A stretch of DNA of 64,000 bases from Asterias rubens (lineage: Eukaryota > Echinodermata > Asteroidea > Forcipulatida > Asteriidae): assembly GCF_902459465.1 (NCBI RefSeq), contig NC_047078.1, positions 3,333,691 through 3,397,690 of the forward strand, written 5' to 3'. This document shows, one piece after another, positions 22,641 to 34,300 of the stretch. Each line of letters begins with the position of its first letter. The stretch's first letter is position 1. Below the pieces are notes generated by a model. That model saw nothing but the letters and a program-made list of their open reading frames with translations, was not told the origin of the DNA and searched no databases. The position numbers and the translations under genes were made by a program.

Positions 22641-23030
22641 TTAAAGACACTGGACACTATTGGTAACTGTCGAAGACCAGTCTCCTCACTTGGTGTATCT
22701 CAACATAATGCATAAAATAACAAACCAGTGAAAATTTGAGCTCAATTGGTCGTCGGAGTTGCGATCACTATGAAAGAAAAAAAACACCCTTGTCACACGA
22801 AGTTGCGTGCTTGCAGATGCTTGATTTCGAGACCTTAAATTCTAAACTTGAGGTCTCTGAATAAAATTCGTGGAAAATCACTTCTTTCTCGAAAACTACG
22901 TCACTTCAGAGGGAGCCGTTTCTCACAATGTTTTATACTATCAACCTCTCCCCATTACTCGTTACCAAGTAACGTTTTATGCTGATCATTATTTTGAGTA
23001 AATACCAATAGTATCCACTGCCTTTAAGTC
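22641..23030. mobile_element. GGCAGTGGACAC-family MITE (reverse)
   Basis: It runs from TTAAAGACACTGGACACTAT to AGTATCCACTGCCTTTAAG. Confidence 0.88.
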
Positions 23031-23189
23031 GGCATTAAGCAGTCGACAGTGGTAGGCAGTTGGACTAGGTGGTTGTGGCCTTTACAGTTTTATTTTCGTG
23101 GTTCCTTCCAAAATCAAAATCCTGAACCCGTGATCTTAATGTAGCTTAAGTATCACGTGCTGACTCCATGTGATTTAGTGTACCCTTTG

Positions 23190-23410
23190 GCCTTAGTTAC
23201 TGGTATCAAAATAATTACCAAAAACCCTATTGCCTCGAAATATAATGATTGTACCCGTTATTTGAGAAGTCTTTGAAATCTCAAACTTAGTCTTTGAAAT
23301 CTCAACTGGACTATGTGACAGCTATATGAAAAACGAGAATAACACCTTGTGCAAACACTTTTCATTATACCTTGTATAAGCCCCTATAAGATGCTTATAG
23401 TTCTCACCTT
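23190..23410. repeat. Triplicated segment, copy 2 (diverged)
   Basis: It is the copy with most differences from those at 21361-21690 and 24897-25095, with an internal deletion of the CGTCCGCAAAATATACC part. The GAATAACACCTTGTGCAAAC end is kept. Confidence 0.75.
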
Positions 23411-23796
23411 CATAAACTGACTTGGTAACGAGCAATAGAGAGCAGATGATAAAATGCAATTTTGTGAGAAACGGTTCCATTTGAAGTAACGCAGTTTTTA
23501 AGAAAGAGGTGGTTTCTCACTCTAATAATATTAACATAGTTTTAAGGACGGGCGCCCTTTTTAGGCATCATTTTTTTTTTTTTTTTTTTTGCTTTCTTGA
23601 TTTTCTTGCAACTTCGACGAGTCCTAACTTGCGCCTTGTGCCATCATTGACAGACATGGCGGACTAAAAGTGTTCAGCATTATTATAATGTTCACAGGTT
23701 TATTATTTTATGCATATTATGTTGGGATACACCGAGTGACAGTACAATTTTACAAATAATAGCGCTGCGTGCTTATTTTTATACCCTTATCAACCT

Positions 23797-24011
23797 AGAC
23801 TTGTGGACAAGTCGTTAAATCGGCCCCACGCGCTGAGATAGTGCTCCCCCGACAACACTGCTCTCGCGCAAACTGATGGCTCCCCGATTTCGAGTCGAAA
23901 TCGGGGAGCCATCAGTTCGCGCGAGAGCAGTGAGTTCGCGCGAGAGCAGTGTTGTCGGGGGAGCACTATCTCAGCGCGTGGGGCCGATTTAACGACTTGT
24001 CCACAAGTCTA
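23797..24011. mobile_element. 215-bp near-perfect foldback with 9-bp target-site duplication
   Basis: Almost the whole element is one hairpin: TAGACTTGTGGACAAGTCG at the left and its complement at the right, passing through GGCCCCACGCGCTGAGATAG and ATCGGGGAGCCATCAG arms. The right arm carries one extra GTTCGCGCGAGAGCAGTGA unit. It is flanked by identical 9-mers TTATCAACC (23788-23796 and 24012-24020). It is G+C-rich against A+T-rich neighbours and has no coding capacity. Confidence 0.9.
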
Positions 24012-24021
24012 TTATCAACCT

Positions 24022-24194
24022 GGGGTGGATTTCACAAAGGTAGTCCTAACTTAGGTATAGTCCTAGGCAATGCTAAGAGATAGGACCAGTCCTAAGTTAG
24101 GACCAGTAACTCATCCTAACTTAGGACTGGTCCTATCTCTTAGCATTGCCTAGGACTAGTCCTAAGTTAGGACTACCTTTGTGAAATCCACCCC
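24022..24194. mobile_element. 173-bp palindromic element, GGGGTGGATTTCACAAAG ends
   Basis: The two halves are near-perfect inverted copies with repeated CCTAACTTAGGA motifs, abutting the previous foldback. Related shorter copies with TTTCACAAAG and CTTTGTGAAAT ends are at 28775-28860, 36528-36690 and 54395-54545. Confidence 0.9.
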
Positions 24195-24394
24195 TGGTCT
24201 TTGACAATTACAAAACGTGTCCAATGTCTTTAAGGCCTGAAGCCCTTTTTAGGCATCTGGAAACAACACATTATTATTTTGTGCCACAAGGGTTTTTTTC
24301 GTTCATCATTCTCTTGCAACTTCTATGATCAATTGAGCTAAAATGTTCACAGATTTTTATATATGATTTTTGTTGGGGGATACACCAAGTAAGA

Positions 24395-24787
24395 ATTAAA
24401 GGCAGTGGACACTATTGGTAATTACTCAAAATAATTAATATCATAAAACCGTTCTTGATTACAAGTAATGGGGAGAGGTTGACAATATAAAACCTTGTGA
24501 GTAACAGCTCCCTCTGAAGTGACGTATAGTTTTCGAGAAAGAAGTAATTTTACATGTTTAGAACTTGAGGTCTCGAAATCAAGCATTTCAAAGCACACAA
24601 CTTTGTGTGAACATGGTGCGACAAGGGTGCTTTTTTTCTTTCATTAATATCTTGCAGCTTCGACGACCGATTGAGCTCTTTAATGTTCACAGGTTTGTTA
24701 TGTTATGCATATGTTGAGAAACACCAACTGTGAAGGCTAGTCTTTGACAATTACCAACTGTCTCCCATAGTGTCCACTGTCTTTAAG
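24395..24787. mobile_element. GGCAGTGGACAC-family MITE
   Basis: It runs from TTAAAGGCAGTGGACACTAT to ATAGTGTCCACTGTCTTTAAG, with an interior deletion around the GACCTC palindrome. Confidence 0.88.
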
Positions 24788-24896
24788 ACATCCAGTTGAA
24801 AAAACCATAGGCAATTATGCCGGCAGTTGGTTTATGTGGTGGTTGGCTCATGGGTGATATTTTGTCATTCCTCCCAAAATTAGAATCCTGACCCTG

Positions 24897-25095
24897 TGGC
24901 CCTAGTTACTGGTATCAAAATAATTACCGAAATCCCCACATTGCCATGACACGTCCGCAAAATATACCACCAAACATTATTTGTACTCGTTGTTTGAACT
25001 AAGTCTTTGATCTCAACTGGACATCTACATCTAAATGGAAAACAAGAATAGCACCTTGTGTAAACACTTTCACACAACCCTGTTCTTATACACAC
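24897..25095. repeat. Triplicated segment, copy 3
   Basis: It is close to copy 1 (21361-21690) over TGGTATCAAAATAATTACxG through TTGTTTGAACTAAGTCTT. It lies just upstream of the promoter of the novel secreted-protein gene. Confidence 0.85.
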
Positions 25096-25169
25096 TTTTT
25101 ATAATAAGCGTCTTCAAATAGACACTTGTTTGATCAGCCAGAGTAGCATTTTAGGACTATTGAAAAAAA

Positions 25170-25379
25170 CGACCAATCTGATTGGATGTTGCCATGGGTT
25201 GCTGAGCAACAGTGACGTCAAACGACAGCTCAAGGACTCTGGGCCAATCAGAATGAGTCTTTGGGTGTTGACGCCCATCTCTCACGGGGTTTTACTGCGA
25301 CAGTCTTGGAGGGTTTAAATTCTTTAAAACCGGGGAGTTTTCTTATCTCAGGAAGTGTTTCTGACGGAATTTGTTCAAG
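25170..25379 (+). promoter_or_regulatory. Putative promoter of the novel secreted-protein gene
   Basis: Within 210 bp of the ATG there are two CCAAT boxes (25173-25177, paired with an inverted ATTGG at 25181-25185, and 25244-25248), a perfect CRE palindrome TGACGTCA (25213-25220), and TATA-like TTTAAAT and TTTAAAA elements near 25312-25330. This grouping is the best promoter signature in the window. The start site is not determinable; I infer it near 25340-25350. Confidence 0.55.
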
Positions 25380-28300
25380 ATGGCTCGTCTTCTGATCGCT
25401 GTGTGTATAGTTCTACTTGCTGTCTCGCTTGAGGCTCAAGGCAAACCGGTTAGTCTTATTTCAATATTATATATATTTCTTTGGAAAGTGTTTGAAACTT
25501 CGCATGGTGGAAGTTTGCGGTAACGCCATGTAATGAAACACCCCAACTCATTCATTCATCTCTTAATTCATTCATTCATTCATTCATTCATTTATAAAAA
25601 AAATAAAAATAAACCTGGCAGCACGACTGCTGAATAATGTAGCATTACAAGGACAAATATGGATAAAAATTGCACAGATATTTCGTCCTTCGGATGGGAC
25701 GTAAAGCCGTTGGTCCCATGTGTTGTGTAGCCCGTGTAAAAGAACCCTGTGTACTTTTCGAAAAGAGAAAGGGTTCGCCCCGGTGTTCATGGCTGTGACT
25801 GCTATATGCTCCGTGTAGCACATTGTAAACCCTTTAAATAATGTGCTAAATAATTGGGTATCAGAAATCATGACTGCAATACTGCAACCTATCTTTCTGA
25901 AAGTTTGTATAATAATAATACTCAGCGCCTTGAGTACCTTGTTTGTAACCTCGTTGATACCTCGTAAGCCATGCTTCGACCCCGCGGTATCAAGTATACT
26001 GTTATGTGCCGTGCGGTATAGTATCTATGCATTTCGTGCAAGTCAGAGCGGGCTGGTGCTTGCATAAAGAGCCTTGGACAAGGCTAATCGTAATACAAGA
26101 CCGAACGGCTATTTCGAGGTGAGGGCTACACTGATTTGACCATGAACCGTCGATGGGCACAGTGCCACTACTCCTTTCAAGTTGCCATACCCATTCAAAT
26201 GCCTTGCAGCTTGTTCTTATTCTCAATTTGATAGTGCATTTTTTTTTGTAAGTTACCAGAATCTCCTTTTTACCGAATTTGTATTTATTTTGTCAATGCC
26301 CATTTTGTGCTTGTATAGTTTAAATTTATTGTATTATAGTTCTATATTTTTATACTGTAGGCCCTACGAGCCATGTTTCAATATTGTCCATCTAATGTCC
26401 TTTTATAATGTCTCTTCTTAAATGGTGGTATGAGGAGTTAATTCTGTAGCAATTTAGTTTACTTTTCAAAAATCCATCATAGGTGCTACTTTTTGGTTTT
26501 CCTTTTCTTCTTTTTTTTTTTTGGGGGGGCGTTCTCTCTCCTAATTGTATGTACATGTTTTTGTTTTCTTTACCGTTCCTTGCAGTTTTACCTGTGAAAT
26601 TAATAAATGAAACGAAATGAAAAGCTCCTGGGTCTGAAGCAGGGTTACATTCTTAATCCGTAAATGTAGTCATGGGCACCATCCACAATAATAGGAGTCT
26701 GGCTTCAGCAGAATATTATGTGTACATGAGTAGACTACATGTACCAACAATATATAAACTTATAAAACAAATCTGTCTCAAAAGCACTGGACACTCACGG
26801 TAATAGTAAAAAAAATAGTTTTTTTGCATATTATAAACTTCTTTGGTAACGAGCAATGGAGAGCTTGATGTACACGACACTGTGTGATAGTTTTGGAGAA
26901 AGAGGTAATGGGAGACTTTCTGGGACGATAGAGGGCAGCAGACTTACCGGGTAAATCCATTGTTCTCAGAATTATGCGCATGTTCAGAACTACGTAAACA
27001 ATGGGAATTTACCCGGTATGTCTGCTGCCGCCTAGCGTTGGAAAGTCTCCTATTTCTCACTCGACTTCAGGTCTGAAGTCTTTTTAGGTGTTGTTTTTTG
27101 TCATTAATCTCAACTTCGATGACCATTTTCAGTCACAATTTTCATAGATTTGTTAATTTTGTGCATGTTTGGGGACACACTAATGGAGATGCTGGTGTTT
27201 GACAATTACCGTGTCTATATAAATAACAGGGAATCTGTTACTTTTTCTCATTTCGTTAGGTTAAATTAAAGAAACCTTTATCCATGTTTTAATCAAGTGC
27301 GCTATGATCTTGATGGAATAGCGCCTTATAATTTGTAATTGTTAAGTTATGTATACAGCTGGAATATTAACCAGGGAAACGAGCTAAACGGGCAACCTCG
27401 GTAGTCTAGTTGTTAAGACACTGCTCTAGAATTTCACGGGGTCGTGGGTTCGAATCCCACCCGAGTAACATGCCTGTGATATCTTTTACACAGGACTCGG
27501 GAAAGTACCGAGTATACAGTGCTAACACACATCGGTGTATGGGTAAAAACCAATATTAATAAACATAACCAATAACTTGTTTTTCTTAACCAACAGGCCG
27601 CCCGCCGCCCGGAACTCAGAGCACTGAAGGCCGCATTGGGTAAGCAAAAAGAAAAAAAAAAAAAAAAAAAGGGAGAGAGAAAAAACCCCGAACATTACAG
27701 AATTGGAAAGAGAAAACCAATCGTCTAAGAACACAGAATTACTAATGATGATGATAGTAGAAAACGTCTACTGTCTGAAATGTCATACTTGATGAGAAAT
27801 AAATAAATAAAACTATTTTCCCGTTGTATCGCCCAGTGAGCGTTTGATTATATAATCGATGTTATGCAAAAATGTGCAATCGTTGTGTCACTATTTTCCT
27901 CATGATCCAGATCTCAAACGTTTACAGCAACTGTTTGTTAGCAAAAACCCATTCCGTAATGTTCCTTCAAATGTTCCTTTAAATGTAAAATGTTCGTTGG
28001 CAGTTATTCGTAAAATTAGTGACAATACAAATTTATTTGGTTATAATATAAGTAAGTACAGTAGAATCATTTGTTTTCGGAGTAAAGATACGTGGTTATG
28101 GAAAGAGACATATTACGTTTTTATCCCCAAAACTGAAATATAATGCAGCTTCCCGACATATTATTAAGAGATCCAACCCTGACCAAACCACGCTCATGGA
28201 ATCCCTCCAACGTTTGGCTAGACTTGACTCAAGTCCCAATCCCATGCCATCGCCAGAAAACTGATGTTTTGTGATACTCCGATCCCCAACCTTATGACGG

Positions 28301-31300
28301 CGAGCGCGCCTTGCTATACGGACAGTTTGCTATAGTAGTTGACGTGATATGCCTTGGGACCTCTCACACGAGAACGGGACTTGAATCAAGTCTATCGTTT
28401 GGCTCATCACCACGCTCTCGACCACTTTTTCATCGTTATTAGTGGAAGCGGCGTTTATTGCCCTTTTTGAAACTACGTCGTTGGCTTTGGATTTGGCTGG
28501 AAGCTCCGTCCTCTCGTCTGAAGCTCGAACGCAAAGCACGCGGAATTGTCAAAACAACCGGCGGGGCCAAGCTAGCCTGAGCCGAATCCGTCATTTCGAA
28601 AAGGGCCTAAGTGTGACCGGGTATAAACAACGTACCCCCGAAACGGCGAAGGAAAGGAAACATGTGGCACCTTCCAACAACTCTTTTTCGGTTTGTACCT
28701 CACTCCAAAAATAATTGACTATTGTGGAGGTCTTGAGAAAATTTTGTGCAGGGTTTTTGATTTGGTTGTCCAGGGGGCGATTTCACAAAGAGTTAGGACT
28801 GAGTCCTAACTCGTCTACTCGAGATAAGACTAGTCTTAACTCTTTGTGAAATCCACCCAGGACACCATCAGCCCATACAAAAATTCACGATGAACCCTAA
28901 TTTTGCCCACCAGTTGTATCATCAGTGCGTCAACGCTTCATGAGAACACCTCAGGGAAAACATCCCCCTTGTTAGCTGCAACTAAAGACACACCTGTTCA
29001 CACTTGCTTTCCCTATCATTGAGACTTCCCTCTTTTTCACCTTGACCGGTGTCGCATGCAATTATGTCCTCCATGCAATACTATCCGGAGGACATTATTG
29101 CATATGCAATAATGTCCGCCGGACGGTTTTGCATATACAATCGTGTCCACCCGGACGCTGCTGCATGATGCAATTGTGTCTGGCCCCGTGCAAAACCGTC
29201 CTTGCAGTAAATTAAACGCCCTTGGTCGCCATTTTTTTCACAAGCAAGTGCATGTCATGAATGACATGGGAAATGTTTGGCCGTTGGGTATTCGCTGCAA
29301 TAATAAAACACGTGAATATTCATGCTGCATTACGTAGGTTCAGTGCATGCACGCTCGCTTACGCGCACATACATGTACATGTACATGGCCGCTGGACGGT
29401 TTTTGCATAGCCCCGGACACGATTGCATAAACAGTGTCCGGAGCGGACAGCATAGCATGGCGGACACAATTGCATCTGACACCGGCACCTTTGAATGGTT
29501 TTATATCAGATTAAAGTACGACGCCTTTACAAATTACGCGCAATGTGTTTTTAAATTGCATTTGTGTATTGTGTCTTTGCTCCAACAGTAGCCAAGAAGG
29601 CCGCAGGATTGAAAGCGTCCGCAAAGAAAGCTCTGCTGCAGCGTCGGCAGATTGAAAAAGAAACAAGCTCCCACTCATCATACCCTAGCCCCATGGTGAG
29701 CTCTGGCTCTGACTCCCCGTCAGATTCTAGCACTTCTTACAGTTTCAACTGGTCCGACTGGTCTTGGTCTGATTTTGAGTGGCCGGAGTCGTGGGATCTG
29801 AGCGAGTTTGAGTGGAAAGATTCTTGGGGGAAGTCGGAGTGGTCTTCGTTTGATTGGTCTGATTTTGAGTGGCCGGAGTCCTGGGATCTGAGCGAGTTTG
29901 AGTGGAAAGATTCTTGGGGGAAGTCGGAGTGGTCTTCGTTTGATTGGTCTGATTTTGAGTGGCCCGAGTCGTGGGATCTGAGCGAGTTTGAGTGGAAAGA
30001 TTCTTGGGGGAAGTCGGAGTGGTCTTCGTTTGATTGGTCTGATTTTGAGTGGCCCGAGTCGTGGGATCTGAGCGAGTTTGAGTGGAAAGATTCTTGGGGT
30101 CCAAGCGTATGGACATCATCGGAATGGAACGAAATGAAAAAGTCCGCGGGAAAAGGTGAGTCAACCCAACCGTATTGGGTGAGTCCGAATCACAAAGTGA
30201 GGGTGAAAGAGAAAGCAACTAGTCCTTGACTAACTAATTGAATACACCGGGCCTGATATGTGACAGAGTGGTGCCCCCCCCCTCCCTCCCCGAAAAAAGA
30301 AGAAGTTTACACACTAAAAAAGACATTGTATCCGAAATACACCATTTCTAAAATACTCTGAATAATTTCCAATAATTCCAAGAACTTCCTGATTCTTAGT
30401 AACGATTTTCATTTCTTGTAACACAAATCAGGCGAAAAGAAACCGGCACCACCGAAGGAGCTCGTGGAGGCAATGAAGATGAAGGTGCTGAAACGTCAAC
30501 TGGTGAACGCACACAAGAAGAGGCAGCTAGGTAAGAACAAGTTCGCATTATACTCCATTGAAAGCTGCTGTAGGCTTCTTACCGAACGTTTTTATTACCA
30601 ATTATATTTAAATTCAATTTAAATCTGAAGGCGTATTACAAAAGATATCCAAACTCTTTAACTCAGTCTACAACATACCTTATATTATTTCCTAAACAAA
30701 ATAACTGTACAGCTTCCGACTCTGGCTCCGATGCATCATCGTCCTTCAAGTTCGAATGGCCGGAATCCTGGTCCAGCTCTGAGTGGCCTGAATCATGGGG
30801 GAAGCTGAGTGAGTTTGAGTGGCCCGAGTCCTGGTCATCAAGCGACTTGACATTGTCGTCTGAGTCCGAATCAAAAAGTGAAGAAGAAGGTGAGTTTAAT
30901 TGAATACACCGGGCCCGATAAGTGGCAGAGAGGGTGCCCCCCCCCAAAAAAAAAAAAGTTTACATACTCTTAAATTAATCATTCTTCTTGTGTCAGAAAT
31001 CCTAAAGTCCTCTAAATAATTTCTAATAGTTCTCAGAGATTCCTGATTCCCAATTACGATTTCTAAGAAGTCAAACCTGGTTAAGAAAAAAACAGCCCCA
31101 CCAAAGGCGCTCATGAATCGTTGATGACGGCGTTGAAACGTCATCTATTTTGTCAACATTAAAAACGTCCATCAGTAAGCATGATTCACAAATTGATCCC
31201 AAATGCACACAATTAGCACTGGGTGGGACGTGTCCCTTGGCTTTGCGCTTACAAATCTTTCTGGAGGAAACACAGAATCAGTTCAATGTAATGAAAACAT

Positions 31301-34300
31301 TGTTTCTTTGTTTTGTGCTCACAGAAACAGATAGCTCCTCCGTCTCCGACTCCATAAGCTCCGACTCCGTGAGCTCCGGCTCCGCAAGCTCTGACTCCGT
31401 AAGCTCCGACTCCGTAAGCTCCGACTCTGAAGGTTAGTATGACACATACCGTAGAGCAATTTCCTGTGCATGACGTCAGAAGCTCAACTAGCGCCATCAC
31501 TGGCATCAGCGAAGATTAACTATCATCAATGGGTGCATTCGTTTAGCTTCCCTGGGTCGACCCCGATGTGGCGTATTTTTTTTTCCAGGACGAACGTGGG
31601 CACACAACAATTACCCCAAGTTCGTCCTAGAAAAGTCGCCTATTTTGTTTTCCAGTACGAACGTGTGCAGATGTTTACCAACGCTCCACCTGGAGAAAAA
31701 AAAACACGCATCATCACGTGAGCCTTCTCGTCGTGACGTCAGTGCACCTCGGGTCAGCCCCAAGTGACCCTATCCACAAGAGGGAATCTTGGGGCTGGCC
31801 CGAGTTGCACTGACGTCACCACGGGAAGGCTCACGTGATGATGTGTCTGGGTTTTTTTTCAGGTGGAGCGAGGGTAAACATCTGCACACGTTCGTCCTGG
31901 AAAACGAAATAGGCGACTTTTCCAGGACGGACGTTGGGTAATTGTGCCCCACGTACGTGGGCACACAGTCCTGGAAAAAAATAAATTACGCCACATCGGG
32001 GTCGACCCAGGGAAGCTAAACGAATGCACCCATTGGATGAATTTTGAGTATGACGTACGCGTTTACACGAAAGAGAAAGTAGCTAGTCCTTCGACTAAAT
32101 CAAATGAACCGCTCCCGATATGTGGCATAGGGGGGTGTTCCTCCCCGAAAAAATGAAATGTTTAACTACTTACTTTACAGAACCATTTCTTCCTGTATCA
32201 GAAGTACCCCTTAATAGGCCCTAATCATCTGAATAATTGGTAATAATTATTTTCAGAGATTCCTAATTCTCATTTACGATGTTGATTTTTTTAGAAGACA
32301 AATCTGGTGAAGAGAAACCAGCACCACCAAAGGCGCTCGTGAAGGCAATGAAGATGAAGGCGCTGAAACGTCAACTGGTAAACGCTTACAAGAAGAGGCA
32401 ACTAGGTAAGTAATATATATGCAAATCGGTTTGGGACGTGTCCCTTAAGCTTTGCGCGTGCGTGCAAATCTCTCTCCTTGAAATTCAGAATCAGTTTAAG
32501 TGTAATGAGAACTATTTTTTCTTTGTTTCGTGTTCATAGAAGAAGAAAGCCCTGGCTCCGACTCCGGAAGTTCTGGTTCTTCAGGTTAGTATGACGAACT
32601 ACAGAGCATAGTGATAATGTTAACTCCCTTAAATGACGTCACAAGTCATAGTTTTTGGTTGGGGTCGCCAAAACGCACTCCTGGTCGGGAAGTTTAACTT
32701 TGCTTGGGCAAACCTCTCTCTCTCTCCAGGAAACTCACAAACAGTTTCATTGTAATGAAAACAAAGTTTGTTTTTGTTTTGTTCATCAGTCAGCTCAAGC
32801 TCTAGCTCTGGCTCCTACTCCGCAAGCTCCGAATCTGAATCCGAATCTGAAGGTTAGTATTACGATTACCGTTAGAGCAATAGTGATGTATAATTCCCTT
32901 GTATGACGTCACAGCTCAGCCAGCGCCCTCACTGGCATCATACGGAAGATCAATCATCGTTGGCTGAATGATGTGTGTCGCGTACGCGCTTTACACGAAC
33001 TAGAAAGTAATACTTGTCCTTGACCAATTATACCGTGCCCGATTTGCGGTAGAGGGCAAGTCAACCCCCCCCCCAAAAAAAAAAAAAAAAAGTTTAGCTA
33101 TTTACAAATCATTTTCCTCTCGTATCACAAGTATTATCCCTTATATTCCTATACTATCCTCTGAATTATTTATAAGATTCTCAGAGATTTCTGATCCTCA
33201 GTTACGATTTGCATTTCTTAGAAGACAAATCTGGTGAAGAGAAACCAGCACCACCAAAGGCGCTCGTGAAGGCAATGAAGATGAAGGCGATGAAACGTCA
33301 ACTGGTAAACGCTTACAAGAAGAGGCAACTTGGTAAGTAGTCTTGGTCCAAGACGTCACTATCTCATGCTTGTAACGTAACGTTCTGGCTGAAATTGCAT
33401 GCTGCGCTTACACGTGTCCATTGTTTAACCTCAGGGAGCAATGGCGATCTATGCCAACGTCTAAATATAGATTGCCTATTATTTTATAACTTCATTGACC
33501 GCTAACTACAGTTGGACGTGTCCCTTCAGCCATATGCGCGTGCAGATATCTCCCAATGAAATCCAGATTCAGTTTCATTGAACATAATAATAGCAGAAAG
33601 CTTCCCTGAAAATATTACTTGCTGAGGTGATGTAGTTTTTGAGAAATAAGTAAAACAATGTCATGAAAATAATTTTCGTCTCAGTGATCATGATGAGACG
33701 AAAATTATTTTAGCATGTTTAAAAACGTATTTTCATGACATTGTTTTACTCATTTCTCAAAACTTTAAGCCCCCTAGCAACTAATATTTTAATATTTTTA
33801 TCTTCAAACAGTAGTATATGTGGACATTGTGTTTTGTGTTACAAAAAGGACCCAAATCCTTTAATGGCACACGTTTGGTAAATAACTGTTCAAGAACAGG
33901 TTTTTCACTTCGTGTATTGAGGGAAATGCAGGAGACTGATAGCCCACTCGATCTATTAAGCCGAGGTGTCCATATTTTTTATGGACGAAACGTTTTTTGA
34001 CAAGCCCCACATTTGTGGTGCTCGATAATGGGCTTGGTGTACACTCATCTCCTTTTATCTCTCCATGTGCGCATTGAAACCCAGAAATCCCCTAAAGACA
34101 TTTCTACACTTTCGGTAATTAATACTCAAATATTTTGTTAGCATACCAACATTCTTGGTAACGAGCAACGGAGAGCTGTTGATGGTATACAGCATTGTGA
34201 GATCTGAAGTAACGTAGTTTTTGAGAAAGAGATCAATATTCTCACCCAGATAATAAATTCAAGCCTGAAGCCTTTTTTAGGCATCTGAAAGCACACAAAA

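Noticed and set aside
27394-27467. Functional tRNA gene
   Set aside because: The T-arm and D-arm are good but the anticodon arm and acceptor stem do not fold, and the following body recurs elsewhere, so I call it a SINE.
27859-28143. 94-residue open frame in intron 2 of the novel gene
   Set aside because: It may be an old retroelement fragment, but no diagnostic motif is present; not supported.
28442-28714. 90-residue open frame upstream of exon 3
   Set aside because: Its composition and context give no sign of an exon; it lacks a plausible phase-1 acceptor and donor pair.
29745-30218. 157-residue open frame on the minus strand (Thr/Asn/Gln-rich repeats)
   Set aside because: It is the antisense shadow of the 90-bp Trp-repeat array; its repeats mirror the plus-strand units and it has no splice or start support.
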